DNA of 51,616 bases from Rhodocyclaceae bacterium (lineage in GTDB: Bacteria; Pseudomonadota; Gammaproteobacteria; Burkholderiales; Rhodocyclaceae): positions 1 through 51,616 of the forward strand of contig JAGRFZ010000017.1 of assembly GCA_020445785.1 (NCBI GenBank). The letters run 5' to 3'. The notes beneath the pieces were generated by a model. It saw only the letters and a program-made list of their open reading frames with translations, searched no databases and was not told the DNA's origin. Position numbers and translations under genes: made by a program. Shown in pieces: positions 26,501 to 34,028 of this stretch. Position 1 is the stretch's first letter. Every line of letters begins with the position of its first letter.

Positions 26501-27387
26501 GCCACGGGCGCGAGATCGACGTCGTCCTGATGGACCTGCAGATGCCCGGGCTCGATGGCTTCGAGACCACCAGCCAAATCCGCCAGCAGGCCGGGCTGCA
26601 GGACCTGCCGGTCATCGCCCTGACCGCTGCCGCGCTTCCCGCCGAGCGGGAAAGGGCGGCCGCGAGCGGCATGCGGGACTTCCTGACCAAACCGATCGAA
26701 CCGCAGATGGTGATTGCGGTGATCCGTCGCCAGATGGGGCAGCCGGCACCGCAGCCCGCCGCCGACACGCCGTCGCACAGGTCCGACCCAGCGCAGGAAT
26801 GGCCCACCATCGAAGGCATCGTCGGCGAAGAAACCCGTGTCCGCCTGGGCGGCGATGTCGCACTGCTGCGCGCACTGTTGGGCAGGCTGTTCGACGAATT
26901 CGGCGATCTCCTGCAGCCACCGGACGGAACGGCAGTGACCGCCGCAATCTCTGCCGCACGCATGCACAAGCTCAAGGGCATCGCCGCCAACCTGGGCGCC
27001 ACGCGCGTGCGGGATCGTGCCGCAGCGATCGAACGCGCGCTGGACCCGGAAGCGCGCGGCGATGTCGATGGAATCGTGGCCCAACTGAGCCGACCGATGA
27101 CTGCGCTGCGCGAGGCCAGCGCCGATTTTCTCGCAGCCCATGCGCCGTCTGCGGCCGGCGCCGAACCTTTGGATGCCGCCGCGGTGGGTGCGCTGATCAC
27201 CCTGCTGCGGCGCCACGACCTGGCTGCGGGCGACGCCTTCGAGAGGCTCTCCGGGACACTCGCCGTCAGCCTCGGCGCCACAGAATTCGAGCGCCTGCGG
27301 CATTGCGTCGATCGGCTCGAGTTCGACGCCGCAGCGTCGATCCTGTCCGCACTGGCGCTGCCCGCACACCCGCTGACCGTCGATTGA
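23572..27387 (+). CDS. Hybrid histidine kinase: Cache-like sensor, HAMP, two PAS, HisKA, HATPase, REC, Hpt
   Basis: A membrane sensor kinase of 1271 residues. Order: helix 1 (about 17-37), a periplasmic region of about 300 residues reminiscent of dCache sensors (HDLARMRSEVRFLADLPAV), helix 2 (about 340-358), HAMP, PAS 1 (FANAIVRSSPSGILVVGDDG), PAS 2 (IVEHSSDFIFICTPL), HisKA with His in HMSHEMRTPLNAV (about 680), HATPase ([23 protein letters not shown]), REC (LVVDDSDINRDLARQ, phospho-Asp in LMDLQMPGLDGF near 987), and Hpt with MHKLKGIAANLG (about 1132). The start ATG overlaps the stop of the diguanylate cyclase gene. The longer frame from 23506 reads through that gene and is rejected. It probably drives cyclic-di-GMP synthesis by its partner. 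Confidence 0.93.
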   Translation: MTSAPRATTGSLSSGIAVIVALVLAIVMLLVFGTLYEQAGRREAESIEATLGARLSSAETLIRHDLARMRSEVRFLADLPAVAGIGRAIADDGYDATGHSSRQLWLDRLAEIFRAYAESEPTVRQVRLIGIADRGRELLRVERRGTVVERVADAQLQAKSDRPYVSRTIAMAPGATYVTGIELNREHGQLDEPHWATVRVATPATGHGHAVYGVVVINFDARRLLAELASADNDWAVMYLANANGDFLVHPDPAKRFGFDLGTRHRIADEFPDLRHERLRHSMQLTRGSEGSRYVAMQALVLDPTTLDGGLTLLAVVDPRRVSEQARSQIGQLVPPMLLVAAVIMALAFAMLRRQLSPLHALVAAARDVAATGDYSPLPRGYGGEVGELVTAFDAMHESLRSRRDDSRQLEFQLRESEAFANAIVRSSPSGILVVGDDGLIVRSNLAAERMFGYAGEEMQGHSVDMLVPIEQRESHPALRSRFDVAAPARPMGERRGRLQGQRKDGSRFPAEIALANLLIRGDRFVIATVNDVTEQRQRQMHSDMLASIVEHSSDFIFICTPLLECLHLNPAACRVVGLDGEVTASHHLSHFLSESERARLRDEITPSVEQAGRWSGEVQMQHGGDGPAFETHWEMFAIRESDGQTKALAVVAMALADQRARAAAEAASDAKSSFLAHMSHEMRTPLNAVLSVAHLLSRTTLDPAQRRLLAQLERAARHLTDLISDVLDLSKIEAGKLIITTYPFALGDLLQEITGLMALQAAEHDIAVGLDLDPELPPTVVGDATRINQIIGNLMSNAIKFTEHGRVDLGARLIESHDGGVLIEFSVTDTGIGIAPQDVQRLFAPFTQIDPTATRRSGGTGLGLAIVHRLATAMGGEIGVSSELGKGSRFWCRLCLRAVAATAEARSPAQPARLPPGAGGSPTPTRPAVPQLAGIRVLVVDDSDINRDLARQVLQLEGARVRLAASGEEALALLHRHGREIDVVLMDLQMPGLDGFETTSQIRQQAGLQDLPVIALTAAALPAERERAAASGMRDFLTKPIEPQMVIAVIRRQMGQPAPQPAADTPSHRSDPAQEWPTIEGIVGEETRVRLGGDVALLRALLGRLFDEFGDLLQPPDGTAVTAAISAARMHKLKGIAANLGATRVRDRAAAIERALDPEARGDVDGIVAQLSRPMTALREASADFLAAHAPSAAGAEPLDAAAVGALITLLRRHDLAAGDAFERLSGTLAVSLGATEFERLRHCVDRLEFDAAASILSALALPAHPLTVD

Positions 27388-27481
27388 CGAAGCGCAACCC
27401 GAGCGCAGCCACTCGACACCCGGGGCTTGCGGAATGCGGCAGGTCGCGCGACGATGCGCCCACACTGGATAACCCGAGAGA

Positions 27482-28228
27482 ATGCGGATGATCGTGCTGT
27501 TTACGGATTTCGGTGCCAACGACATCTACACTGCCCAGGTCGAGGGACGGTTGCATGCGATCGCCCCGCGCCATCCCGTCATTGTCACTGCCTTGCACAG
27601 CGTACCCGACTTCGAACCTCGCTCCGCCGCGCACCTGCTGGCGGCGCTGCACCGGCAGTTCGCCACCGAAACGGTCTTCCTCGCAGTGGTCGACCCGGGC
27701 GTGGGCAGCAACCGGGGGGCGGTCGTGATGCAGGCCGACGAGCAATGGTTCGTCGGCCCCGACAACGGTTTGCTGTCGGTGATCGGGGCCCGCGCCGAGC
27801 GGGCCGCCTATTGGCGCATCCGCATCCCCGACGAGGGCATTTCCGCCTCCTTCCACGGCCGCGATCTGTTCGCCCCGATCGCCGCCCAGATCGCCACCGG
27901 GGTACTCTCGCCGAGCGTGCTCGACAGCGTCGAGCGACTCGATGTGGCGCTCGGTGCGGACGATCTCGCCGAAGTGATCTTCGTCGATCACTTCGGCAAT
28001 GCCATCACAGGCCTGCGAGCCGCCGAGATCCCGCACCATTGCGGCATCGATGTCGCCGGCCGTCGCGTACCGTGGGCGCGGGTGTTCTCCGACATCGAGC
28101 GCGGGGCGCCGTGTTGGTACGAAAACAGCCTGGGGCTCGTCGAGATCGCGGTCAATTGCGGCCGTGCCAGCGATGAACTGGGGCTGGCACCCGGCCACGC
28201 CATCCGCCTCATCGACGGCCCGGACTAG
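27482..28228 (+). CDS. SAM hydrolase (SAM hydroxide adenosyltransferase, DUF62)
   Basis: A 248-residue enzyme that cleaves S-adenosylmethionine with water to adenosine and methionine; the family also contains fluorinase and chlorinase. It starts MIVLFTDFGANDIYTAQVEG and keeps the Asp-Arg-His triad of the hydrolases: Asp71 and Arg78 in VDPGVGSNRGA, and His125 in FHGRDLFAP. VGPDNGLLSV and the C-terminal DHFGNAITGLRA are also conserved. The halogenase loop is not evident, so hydrolysis is the likely activity. ATG 27488 is an alternative start. It ends 19 bases before eutB and probably shares its transcript. Confidence 0.9.
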   Translation: MRMIVLFTDFGANDIYTAQVEGRLHAIAPRHPVIVTALHSVPDFEPRSAAHLLAALHRQFATETVFLAVVDPGVGSNRGAVVMQADEQWFVGPDNGLLSVIGARAERAAYWRIRIPDEGISASFHGRDLFAPIAAQIATGVLSPSVLDSVERLDVALGADDLAEVIFVDHFGNAITGLRAAEIPHHCGIDVAGRRVPWARVFSDIERGAPCWYENSLGLVEIAVNCGRASDELGLAPGHAIRLIDGPD

Positions 28229-28247
28229 GCGCCGACGGACCCGCGCG

Positions 28248-29642
28248 ATGGGCTTCCGGCACGACGTCGGGCAGCGACGCTACCGCTTCGACGATCTACG
28301 CTGTCTGCTGGCCAAGGCTTCGCCGCCGCGCTCCGGCGACCTGCTGGCCGGCGTCGCCGCGCAGAGCGAAGAGGAGCGCGTGGCCGCCCGCTGGGCGCTG
28401 GCCGAGCTGCCCCTCGCGCACTTCCTCGACGAAGCGATCGTCCCGTACGAAGAGGACGAGGTCACACGCCTGATCATCGATCATCACGACGCTGCCGCCT
28501 TTGCCGAGATCGCGCACCTGACGGTCGGCGAATTCCGCGAGTGGCTGCTCGCCGACGACACCGACGGTGCCCGTCTGGCCGCCATTGCCGATGGCCTCAC
28601 GCCGGAGATGGCCGCCGCCGTGTCGAAGCTGATGCGCAACCAGGATCTGGTGCTGGCGGCGTCGAAGCGCCGCGTCGTCACCCGCTTCCGCAACACCTTG
28701 GGGCTGGCCGGGCGACTGGCGGTGCGCCTGCAACCGAACCACCCCACCGACGACGTGCGCGGCGTCGCGGCCGCGATCCTCGACGGGCTGATGTACGGCT
28801 GTGGCGATGCGGTCATCGGCATCAACCCGGCCGGCGACGGTTTGGCGGCAATCGTCGACCTGCTGCACCTCACTGACGAGATCCGCACCCGCTTCGACAT
28901 CCCGACCCAGACCTGCGTGCTCACCCATGTCACCAACACGCTTCGGGCAATCGAGGCCGGCGCCCCGGTGGACCTGGTGTTCCAGTCGATCGGCGGTACC
29001 GAGGCCACCAACCGCAGTTTCGGGGTGGACCTGGCGATCCTCGCCGAAGCGCAAGCGGCGGCACTGGCGCTGGGCCGCGGCAGCGTCGGCGACAACCTGA
29101 TGTACTTCGAGACCGGCCAGGGCAGCGCGCTGTCCGCCGATGCCCACCACGGCGCGGACCAACAGACGCTCGAGGCCAGGGCCTACGGCATGGCCCGGCG
29201 CTTCGACCCGCTGCTGGTCAATACCGTGGTCGGCTTCATCGGACCGGAATACCTCTACGATGGGCGCGAGATCACTCGTGCCGGGCTGGAGGACCACTTT
29301 TGCGGCAAGCTGCTGGGCCTGCCGATGGGCTGTGACGTGTGCTACACCAACCATGCCGAGGCCGACCAGAACGACATGGACAACCTGTTGACGCTGCTGG
29401 CGGCGGCCGGCGTCAATTTCGTCATGGGCGTGCCCGGCGCCGACGACATCATGCTCAACTACCAGAGCACGTCCTTCCACGACGCGCTGTATTTGCGCCG
29501 CTTGTTCGGTCTCGATCGTGCACCGGAGTTCGACGACTGGCTCGAGAGGATCGGCATCACCGACGCCGGCGGTCGCCTGTTGCCGCCGACACCGAGCCAC
29601 CCGCTGCTCGGCATGGCGGACGCGCTGGAACGTGCCCCATGA
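28248..29642 (+). CDS. eutB: Ethanolamine ammonia-lyase large subunit
   Basis: The catalytic subunit of the adenosylcobalamin-dependent enzyme that turns ethanolamine into acetaldehyde and ammonia, 464 residues, normal length. Characteristic stretches are LAKASPPRSGDLLAGVAAQS, NPAGDGLAAIVDLLHL, TQTCVLTHVTNTLRA, FQSIGGTEATNRSFG, MYFETGQGSALSADAHHGADQ and CYTNHAEADQNDMDNLLTLL, which line the TIM-barrel active site and corrin face. The ATG at 28248 is used because the longer frame from 27999 lies inside the SAM hydrolase gene. The stop overlaps the eutC start by ATGA. No eutA reactivase or microcompartment genes are in view, so this is the short, cytosolic ethanolamine pathway. Confidence 0.96.
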   Translation: MGFRHDVGQRRYRFDDLRCLLAKASPPRSGDLLAGVAAQSEEERVAARWALAELPLAHFLDEAIVPYEEDEVTRLIIDHHDAAAFAEIAHLTVGEFREWLLADDTDGARLAAIADGLTPEMAAAVSKLMRNQDLVLAASKRRVVTRFRNTLGLAGRLAVRLQPNHPTDDVRGVAAAILDGLMYGCGDAVIGINPAGDGLAAIVDLLHLTDEIRTRFDIPTQTCVLTHVTNTLRAIEAGAPVDLVFQSIGGTEATNRSFGVDLAILAEAQAAALALGRGSVGDNLMYFETGQGSALSADAHHGADQQTLEARAYGMARRFDPLLVNTVVGFIGPEYLYDGREITRAGLEDHFCGKLLGLPMGCDVCYTNHAEADQNDMDNLLTLLAAAGVNFVMGVPGADDIMLNYQSTSFHDALYLRRLFGLDRAPEFDDWLERIGITDAGGRLLPPTPSHPLLGMADALERAP

Positions 29643-30397
29643 ACCGAGGCGCCCCACCCGACCCCTGGCACCGGCTGCGCGCCCTCACCGCGGCACGCAT
29701 CGCGATCGGCCGCGCCGGCGGCAGTCTGCCGACCCGCGAGATGCTGTCGTTCTCGCTCGACCATGCCCGCGCGCGCGACGCAGTACACCAGGCCCTGGAC
29801 CGGGCAGCACTGCAGGAAGCCTTGCGCGAGCGGGGCCTTCGTGGGCTGTCAGTACACTCGGCGGCCGCCGATCGGGCGGAATTCCTGCGTCGACCGGACC
29901 TCGGCCGGCGCCTGACGGCCGACAGCCGCGCCCGCCTTCAGGCCGCCGGCGAAGACACCGGCTACGATCTCGCCCTGGTGCTGGCCGACGGCTTGTCCGC
30001 GATCGCCGTGCAGCGCCATGCGCTTGCCCTGCTCGACGCCCTGCTGCCACCCTTGTCGGACTGGCGTCTGGCCCCCATCGTGATCGCCGAGCAGGCACGC
30101 GTGGCCCTCGGCGACGACATCGGTGCCGCCTTGGGCGCGCGCCAGGTGGTGATGCTGATCGGCGAACGCCCGGGCCTCAGCTCGCCCGACAGTCTGGGCC
30201 TCTATCTCACCCACGAACCCCGGCCCGGCCGCAGCGATGCGGATCGCAACTGCCTATCGAACGTGCGTCCCGAGGGCCTGGCACCGGCGGCGGCGGCCCG
30301 GCGACTCGACCACCTGATCCGCGGCGCACGGGCATTGGGTGCCAGCGGCATCGCCCTCAAGGACGATTTCTCCGAGGACGGCCCCGCCCTCGCCTAG
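29639..30397 (+). CDS. eutC: Ethanolamine ammonia-lyase small subunit
   Basis: The partner subunit of EutB, 252 residues. It shows LTAARIAIGRAGGSLPTREMLSFSLDHARARDAV, SRARLQAAGEDTGYDLALVLADGLSAIAVQRH, LIGERPGLSSPDSLGLYLTHEPRPG, SDADRNCLSNVRPEGL and a C-terminal GIALKDDF. These match EutC, which helps bind the adenosylcobalamin cofactor. The gene begins in a 4-base overlap with eutB, assuring equal synthesis. It ends 54 bases before a convergent dehydrogenase gene. Confidence 0.95.
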   Translation: MNRGAPPDPWHRLRALTAARIAIGRAGGSLPTREMLSFSLDHARARDAVHQALDRAALQEALRERGLRGLSVHSAAADRAEFLRRPDLGRRLTADSRARLQAAGEDTGYDLALVLADGLSAIAVQRHALALLDALLPPLSDWRLAPIVIAEQARVALGDDIGAALGARQVVMLIGERPGLSSPDSLGLYLTHEPRPGRSDADRNCLSNVRPEGLAPAAAARRLDHLIRGARALGASGIALKDDFSEDGPALA

Positions 30398-30451
30398 GCG
30401 GCCGAACCACCCGGCCGCTCAGTTCGTCCGGAAGGCACCGCGGGCAGGGGC

Positions 30452-31177
30452 TCAGAAGCGCTCGACCCAGGGCCTCAGATCGAGTTCCTGAGTCCATGCA
30501 CTCCTGGGCTGCATCGCCAACTGGAAGTAGGCCTCGGCGATGTCGTCGGGCTCGAGCAGGCGGGCGCTGTCGTCACTGCCCTGCTCCACCACCGCCGGCG
30601 CGCGGATCCGCCCATCGATCACGACATGGGCGACATGGATGCCCTGCGGGCCGAGCTCTCGGGCCATGCTCTGAGCCAGGGCACGCAGCCCGAACTTGCC
30701 GACCGCGAGATTGTGGAAGCCGGCACTGCCGCGCAGGCTGGCGGTGGCGCCGGTATATAGGATCGCGCCACCGCTGCGACCGTCGCTGCGCTGGCTCATG
30801 CTGCGCGCCGCCTCGCGCCCCACCAGGAATCCCCCCATGCAACCGATGCGCCAGCAGCGCTCGAATTCGTCGGCGCTGGTCTCGAGCAGTGCGCGCTGGA
30901 CGAAGGCGCCGGCGTTGTACACCACCACGTCCGGCGCACCGAAGCGTTCCTCCGACCACTCGAACAAGGCCTGTACCGAGCCCTCGTCGCAGGCATCGCA
31001 CGCCCGGCTCGAAACACCGTGGCCGATGCCGCTGAACTCGGCGGCAAGGGTATCGACGCGCCCAGGACGCCGGCAGGCCATGACGACATTCATCGACGCG
31101 CGGGCGAAGCGCTGTGCCAGCGCAGCACCCAGGCCCGGGCCGGCACCGACCACGATGGCCAGACGCTTGTCATCCAT
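30452..31177 (-). CDS. SDR-family protein lacking the catalytic tyrosine
   Basis: A 241-residue Rossmann-fold short-chain dehydrogenase/reductase. The cofactor site is VVGAGPGLGAALAQRFA, with the structural VVYNAGAF. At the place of the YxxxK motif the sequence is FHNLAVGKFGLRALAQSM: the Lys is present but the Tyr position is Leu. The subfamily with FALRALAQSMARELGPQGIHVAHVVIDG is common in proteobacteria and also tends to lack Tyr, so it may bind NAD(P) without normal dehydrogenase chemistry, or use another acid. A GGAG lies 7 bases before the ATG. It is downstream of the chemotaxis receptor gene, on the same strand but 147 bases away. Confidence 0.9.
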   Translation of the reverse strand: MDDKRLAIVVGAGPGLGAALAQRFARASMNVVMACRRPGRVDTLAAEFSGIGHGVSSRACDACDEGSVQALFEWSEERFGAPDVVVYNAGAFVQRALLETSADEFERCWRIGCMGGFLVGREAARSMSQRSDGRSGGAILYTGATASLRGSAGFHNLAVGKFGLRALAQSMARELGPQGIHVAHVVIDGRIRAPAVVEQGSDDSARLLEPDDIAEAYFQLAMQPRSAWTQELDLRPWVERF

Positions 31178-31324
31178 TGCCTTGCTCCGATAGAAGTTTC
31201 CGGGGGCCGACGGGAAGCGGCGAGGCCGCCTCTCGCTTCATTCTAGCCCGGAACCCTCGGCCCATCGTAGCGGCCGGCCCGCCGGATGCGGCACCGGCAG
31301 TCGTGCAGCATTCGTGCCTGTCGC

Positions 31325-32965
31325 TCAACCCACCCGGAACTTTGCCACGAGCTGCTGCAGATCCGTCGCCATGACCGAGGTATCGGCTGCGACACCGGAA
31401 ACGCTGTTGATGGCAGCGCCGGTGCCTTCGACCATGCGCGCGATCGACTCCATGCTCTGGGCCGTCTGTTCCGCCACGTGTCGTTGCTCGCTGGTGGCAT
31501 GGGCAATCTCGTCGGCACGCGCGTTGACTTCGCCCGCGGCCGCCAGGATCTTGTCGAAAATCTGTTCCAGATTGCGGAAGTTCTCGGCGCCGGACTGGAC
31601 GTCGGCATCGACGGCCTTCATCGAATCCACCGCGGCATCGGTCTGTTCCTGCACGGTGGTCAGCATCGTCGAGATGTCGGCAGTACTCTGGGCCGTGCGC
31701 TCGGCCAGCTTGCGCACTTCGTCGGCCACCACCGCAAAACCGCGTCCCTGCTCGCCGGCCCGCGCCGCCTCGATCGCCGCATTGAGTGCCAGCAGGTTGG
31801 TCTGTCCGGCGATTTCGTTGATGACCTCGGCCACTTCGCTGATTCTCGTCGTGGTGGAACTGAGCTCGGAGATGACCTGGCTCGACGACGCACTTGCACG
31901 CAATGCGCGTTCGGTGGCCCGGCGCGACTCATCCATCAGGCGGGCACCCTCGCCCGCCACCTCGCGCGAATGCCCCGCCGCCGCCGACACCTTCTCGGCC
32001 CCCGAGGAGATCTCGGCGACACTCACCGAAAGCTGCTCCATCGCGGCGCTGATCTGCATGACCTGATCCGACTGTTCGTTGGCGCCGGCATCGGCGTGCC
32101 TGGCATCTCGCGACAGCGTGCCGGACGCCTCGGCCAGCTGGGATGCAGCGGATTTCACGCCACCGATGGCTTCCCGCAAGCTGGCCAGCGTCGCATTCAT
32201 GTCGGCACTCATCTGTCCGATCTCGTCGCTGCCGCGGATCTCTGCCTGGGTCGCGAAGTCACCCGCCGCGACCCGCCGGATGGTGTCGCGCAGGCCCCCG
32301 ACCGAACGCTGGGTGGCGCGCACGATCAACGCGCTGGTGGCGACCATGAGGACGATGCCGAGTGCGACGATGGCGAGGTTGAAGCGGTCGAGCCGCTTGT
32401 TGAGCGCCAGCGACGAAGCCACCGTATCCTCCACCGCCGCGCGCCGCAGTTCGATCAGTTCGTCGATCGGCTTGATCACGGCCGTGGTCAACCACGGCCA
32501 GCGATCCTCGAGCACCACCGTGAGCTGGTCGTAGAGATCGGGCGCGTCATAGGCCTTCAAGGCCTCCGCCATGAACGACGGCAACTGGGCGATGCTGCGC
32601 TCCAGTTTCGCCTCCAGCGCCCGCTCCTCTTCACTCGCGGTATCGCGGCCGGGTCGAGACAGATAGGCTTCCCATCGTTGCGGCAGGCGCTCGAGCATTT
32701 CCTCGACCTGGCGCTTGGCATTGGGTGGCCCGGTCTGGTCGAGAAGGACCGACGCAAGCCGGAAGCGCGCCTCCCGCAGATCGTTGTCGATCGCCTTGAG
32801 CGCGTTGAGCGGTCGGAAGCTGCCTTCGACGACGGCGTGCATCGCCTCATCGTTGGCGCGATTGGCGTACAGCGCGACACCCGAAATCAGGGTCATGATC
32901 AGCACGGCGCCCAGCGCCAGCCCGAACAACTTGGCACGGATCGAGATGCCGGAAATCCACTTCAT
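31325..32965 (-). CDS. Methyl-accepting chemotaxis protein
   Basis: A membrane chemoreceptor of 546 residues. It has helix 1 ([19 protein letters not shown], about 13-31), a periplasmic helical ligand domain of about 160 residues, helix 2 ([21 protein letters not shown]), HAMP ([19 protein letters not shown]) and a cytoplasmic signalling hairpin. The hairpin tip is [43 protein letters not shown], the invariant CheA/CheW contact. The C-terminus ends LVAKFRVG and has no CheR-binding pentapeptide. It follows the periplasmic rhodanese gene with 75 bases between; a sigma-28-like promoter may lie upstream of that pair. The ligand is unknown. Confidence 0.95.
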   Translation of the reverse strand: MKWISGISIRAKLFGLALGAVLIMTLISGVALYANRANDEAMHAVVEGSFRPLNALKAIDNDLREARFRLASVLLDQTGPPNAKRQVEEMLERLPQRWEAYLSRPGRDTASEEERALEAKLERSIAQLPSFMAEALKAYDAPDLYDQLTVVLEDRWPWLTTAVIKPIDELIELRRAAVEDTVASSLALNKRLDRFNLAIVALGIVLMVATSALIVRATQRSVGGLRDTIRRVAAGDFATQAEIRGSDEIGQMSADMNATLASLREAIGGVKSAASQLAEASGTLSRDARHADAGANEQSDQVMQISAAMEQLSVSVAEISSGAEKVSAAAGHSREVAGEGARLMDESRRATERALRASASSSQVISELSSTTTRISEVAEVINEIAGQTNLLALNAAIEAARAGEQGRGFAVVADEVRKLAERTAQSTADISTMLTTVQEQTDAAVDSMKAVDADVQSGAENFRNLEQIFDKILAAAGEVNARADEIAHATSEQRHVAEQTAQSMESIARMVEGTGAAINSVSGVAADTSVMATDLQQLVAKFRVG

Positions 32966-33007
32966 ATCAAATTCCGTCCATACGGTGGTCGGCTGCAGAA
33001 CAGCGGA

Positions 33008-33027
33008 CCGGCGCCGATCGGCGCCGG
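33008..33027. repeat. 20-bp perfect palindrome
   Basis: CCGGCGCCGATCGGCGCCGG reads the same on both strands. It lies between the rhodanese stop (33041) and the chemoreceptor start (32965), 43 bases before the latter. It could be a dimeric protein site or a strong transcript hairpin reducing read-through; no T tract follows on the minus strand. Confidence 0.5.
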
Positions 33028-33040
33028 CCGCGCATCCATG

Positions 33041-33481
33041 TCACTTGACCGGGTAGCCCGCGGCCTTCCACCCGGGATAGCCGTCACGCATCCACTTGAC
33101 ACCGGTATAACCAGCGCCGACCGCGGTGACGCTGGCCTTGTAGCTCTTCCAGCAATCGATGCCGTTGCAGTAGAAGATCATCTCGGACTGCTTGTCGGCG
33201 GGCAGCTTGCTGAGGTCGAACTTGTCCTTGCCGCCATCGAAGTCGGCCACCTTGGGACTGCGCTCCTTGTAGGGCACGTTGTGGGCACCCGCTACGTGGC
33301 CTTCGGCGAATTCGTTCTTCGAGCGCACGTCGAAGACCGGCACGCCGGCCTCGATCATTGCCCTGGCCTCGCCCACACTGACGATCGTGGCACCTGAGAT
33401 GCTCGACGGGTTGTCGATGGCGAGGGCGGGAGAGGAAAACAGTACGGCAGCCGTCGCAGCCGCCAGCATCGAACGATTCAT
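33041..33481 (-). CDS. Periplasmic rhodanese-domain protein
   Basis: A single-domain sulfurtransferase-like protein of 146 residues. The ATG at 33481 gives a signal peptide (MNRSMLAAATAAVLFSSPALA) and follows GGAG. The domain reads VFDVRSKNEFAEGHVAGAHNVPYKE, the usual CH2A motif, and the active loop is YCNGIDCWKSYKA, with a catalytic Cys followed by a second Cys four residues later. Two close Cys could form a disulfide in the periplasm, so redox or sulfane-sulfur handling is possible. It lies upstream of the chemoreceptor on the same strand and may be co-transcribed. Confidence 0.9.
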   Translation of the reverse strand: MNRSMLAAATAAVLFSSPALAIDNPSSISGATIVSVGEARAMIEAGVPVFDVRSKNEFAEGHVAGAHNVPYKERSPKVADFDGGKDKFDLSKLPADKQSEMIFYCNGIDCWKSYKASVTAVGAGYTGVKWMRDGYPGWKAAGYPVK

Positions 33482-34028
33482 GGCTTTGTCACTCCATTGC
33501 GTTGGGTTGTGGTCGTTCGCCGATCGAGATCGGCCGAGCGACATCGCGGAACGGGGGCAACTGCGACCAGGGACACGGCGACCACACGGAGGGGCGGGCG
33601 AACGAGTATTCAGGCGCAGGCGCGCCGCTCCGGGTGGCGCCCGCTTGAGATATCGGCACGCCGCGACAAGCCCTTTAAGGGCGGCACACCGGCGCCAAGA
33701 CCTATACCTTTAGTAATATCTCGTGCGATCGATCACACGGGCCTTTGCAGCCGAAGTTCGAGCGATCGGGGAGAAGGTGGGACGACGACCCGGGCGCAGG
33801 AGCGGATAAATTCTCCGGCATGCCTCGAAAGCGCTGCCGTTACACCCGAATGCTCCCGACCTGCCGTGACGCCATTTGTCCCCCGAAGAAGTCAGGCGCT
33901 TGCTGCCGGCTGCCATCGGCGCGGCACGAGAAGCTACATCCGGCGCCGGCAAGGATGCCGTCGGGCTGACGACCGGCGAGACGCTGCGGCCGACGACCGG
34001 TCGCCGCATTCGGCGCCTCGGCGGCCGA
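33482..34028. other. Intergenic region, 547 bases, no convincing gene
   Basis: The space between the rhodanese start and the MscS stop. It contains one possible sigma-28-like element (33686-33712) inside an AT-richer patch. A 99-codon frame at 33710-34009 on the minus strand has no ribosome site or recognisable composition and is not called. Nothing else is evident. Confidence 0.5.
33686..33712 (-). promoter_or_regulatory. Weak sigma-28-like promoter candidate upstream of rhodanese/chemoreceptor
   Basis: On the minus strand TAAAG, 14 bases, then GCCGGTGT: the same TAAAG-N14 geometry as the promoters near 21 and 22.5 kb, with an intact GCCG but a poor second half of the -10. It is about 205 bases before the rhodanese ATG. 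Chemoreceptor genes are usual members of the FliA regulon, which raises plausibility. Confidence 0.3.

Noticed and set aside
33710-34009. A 99-codon minus-strand frame in the 547-base gap
   Set aside because: No start signal, no recognisable domain, and composition like random GC-rich sequence.
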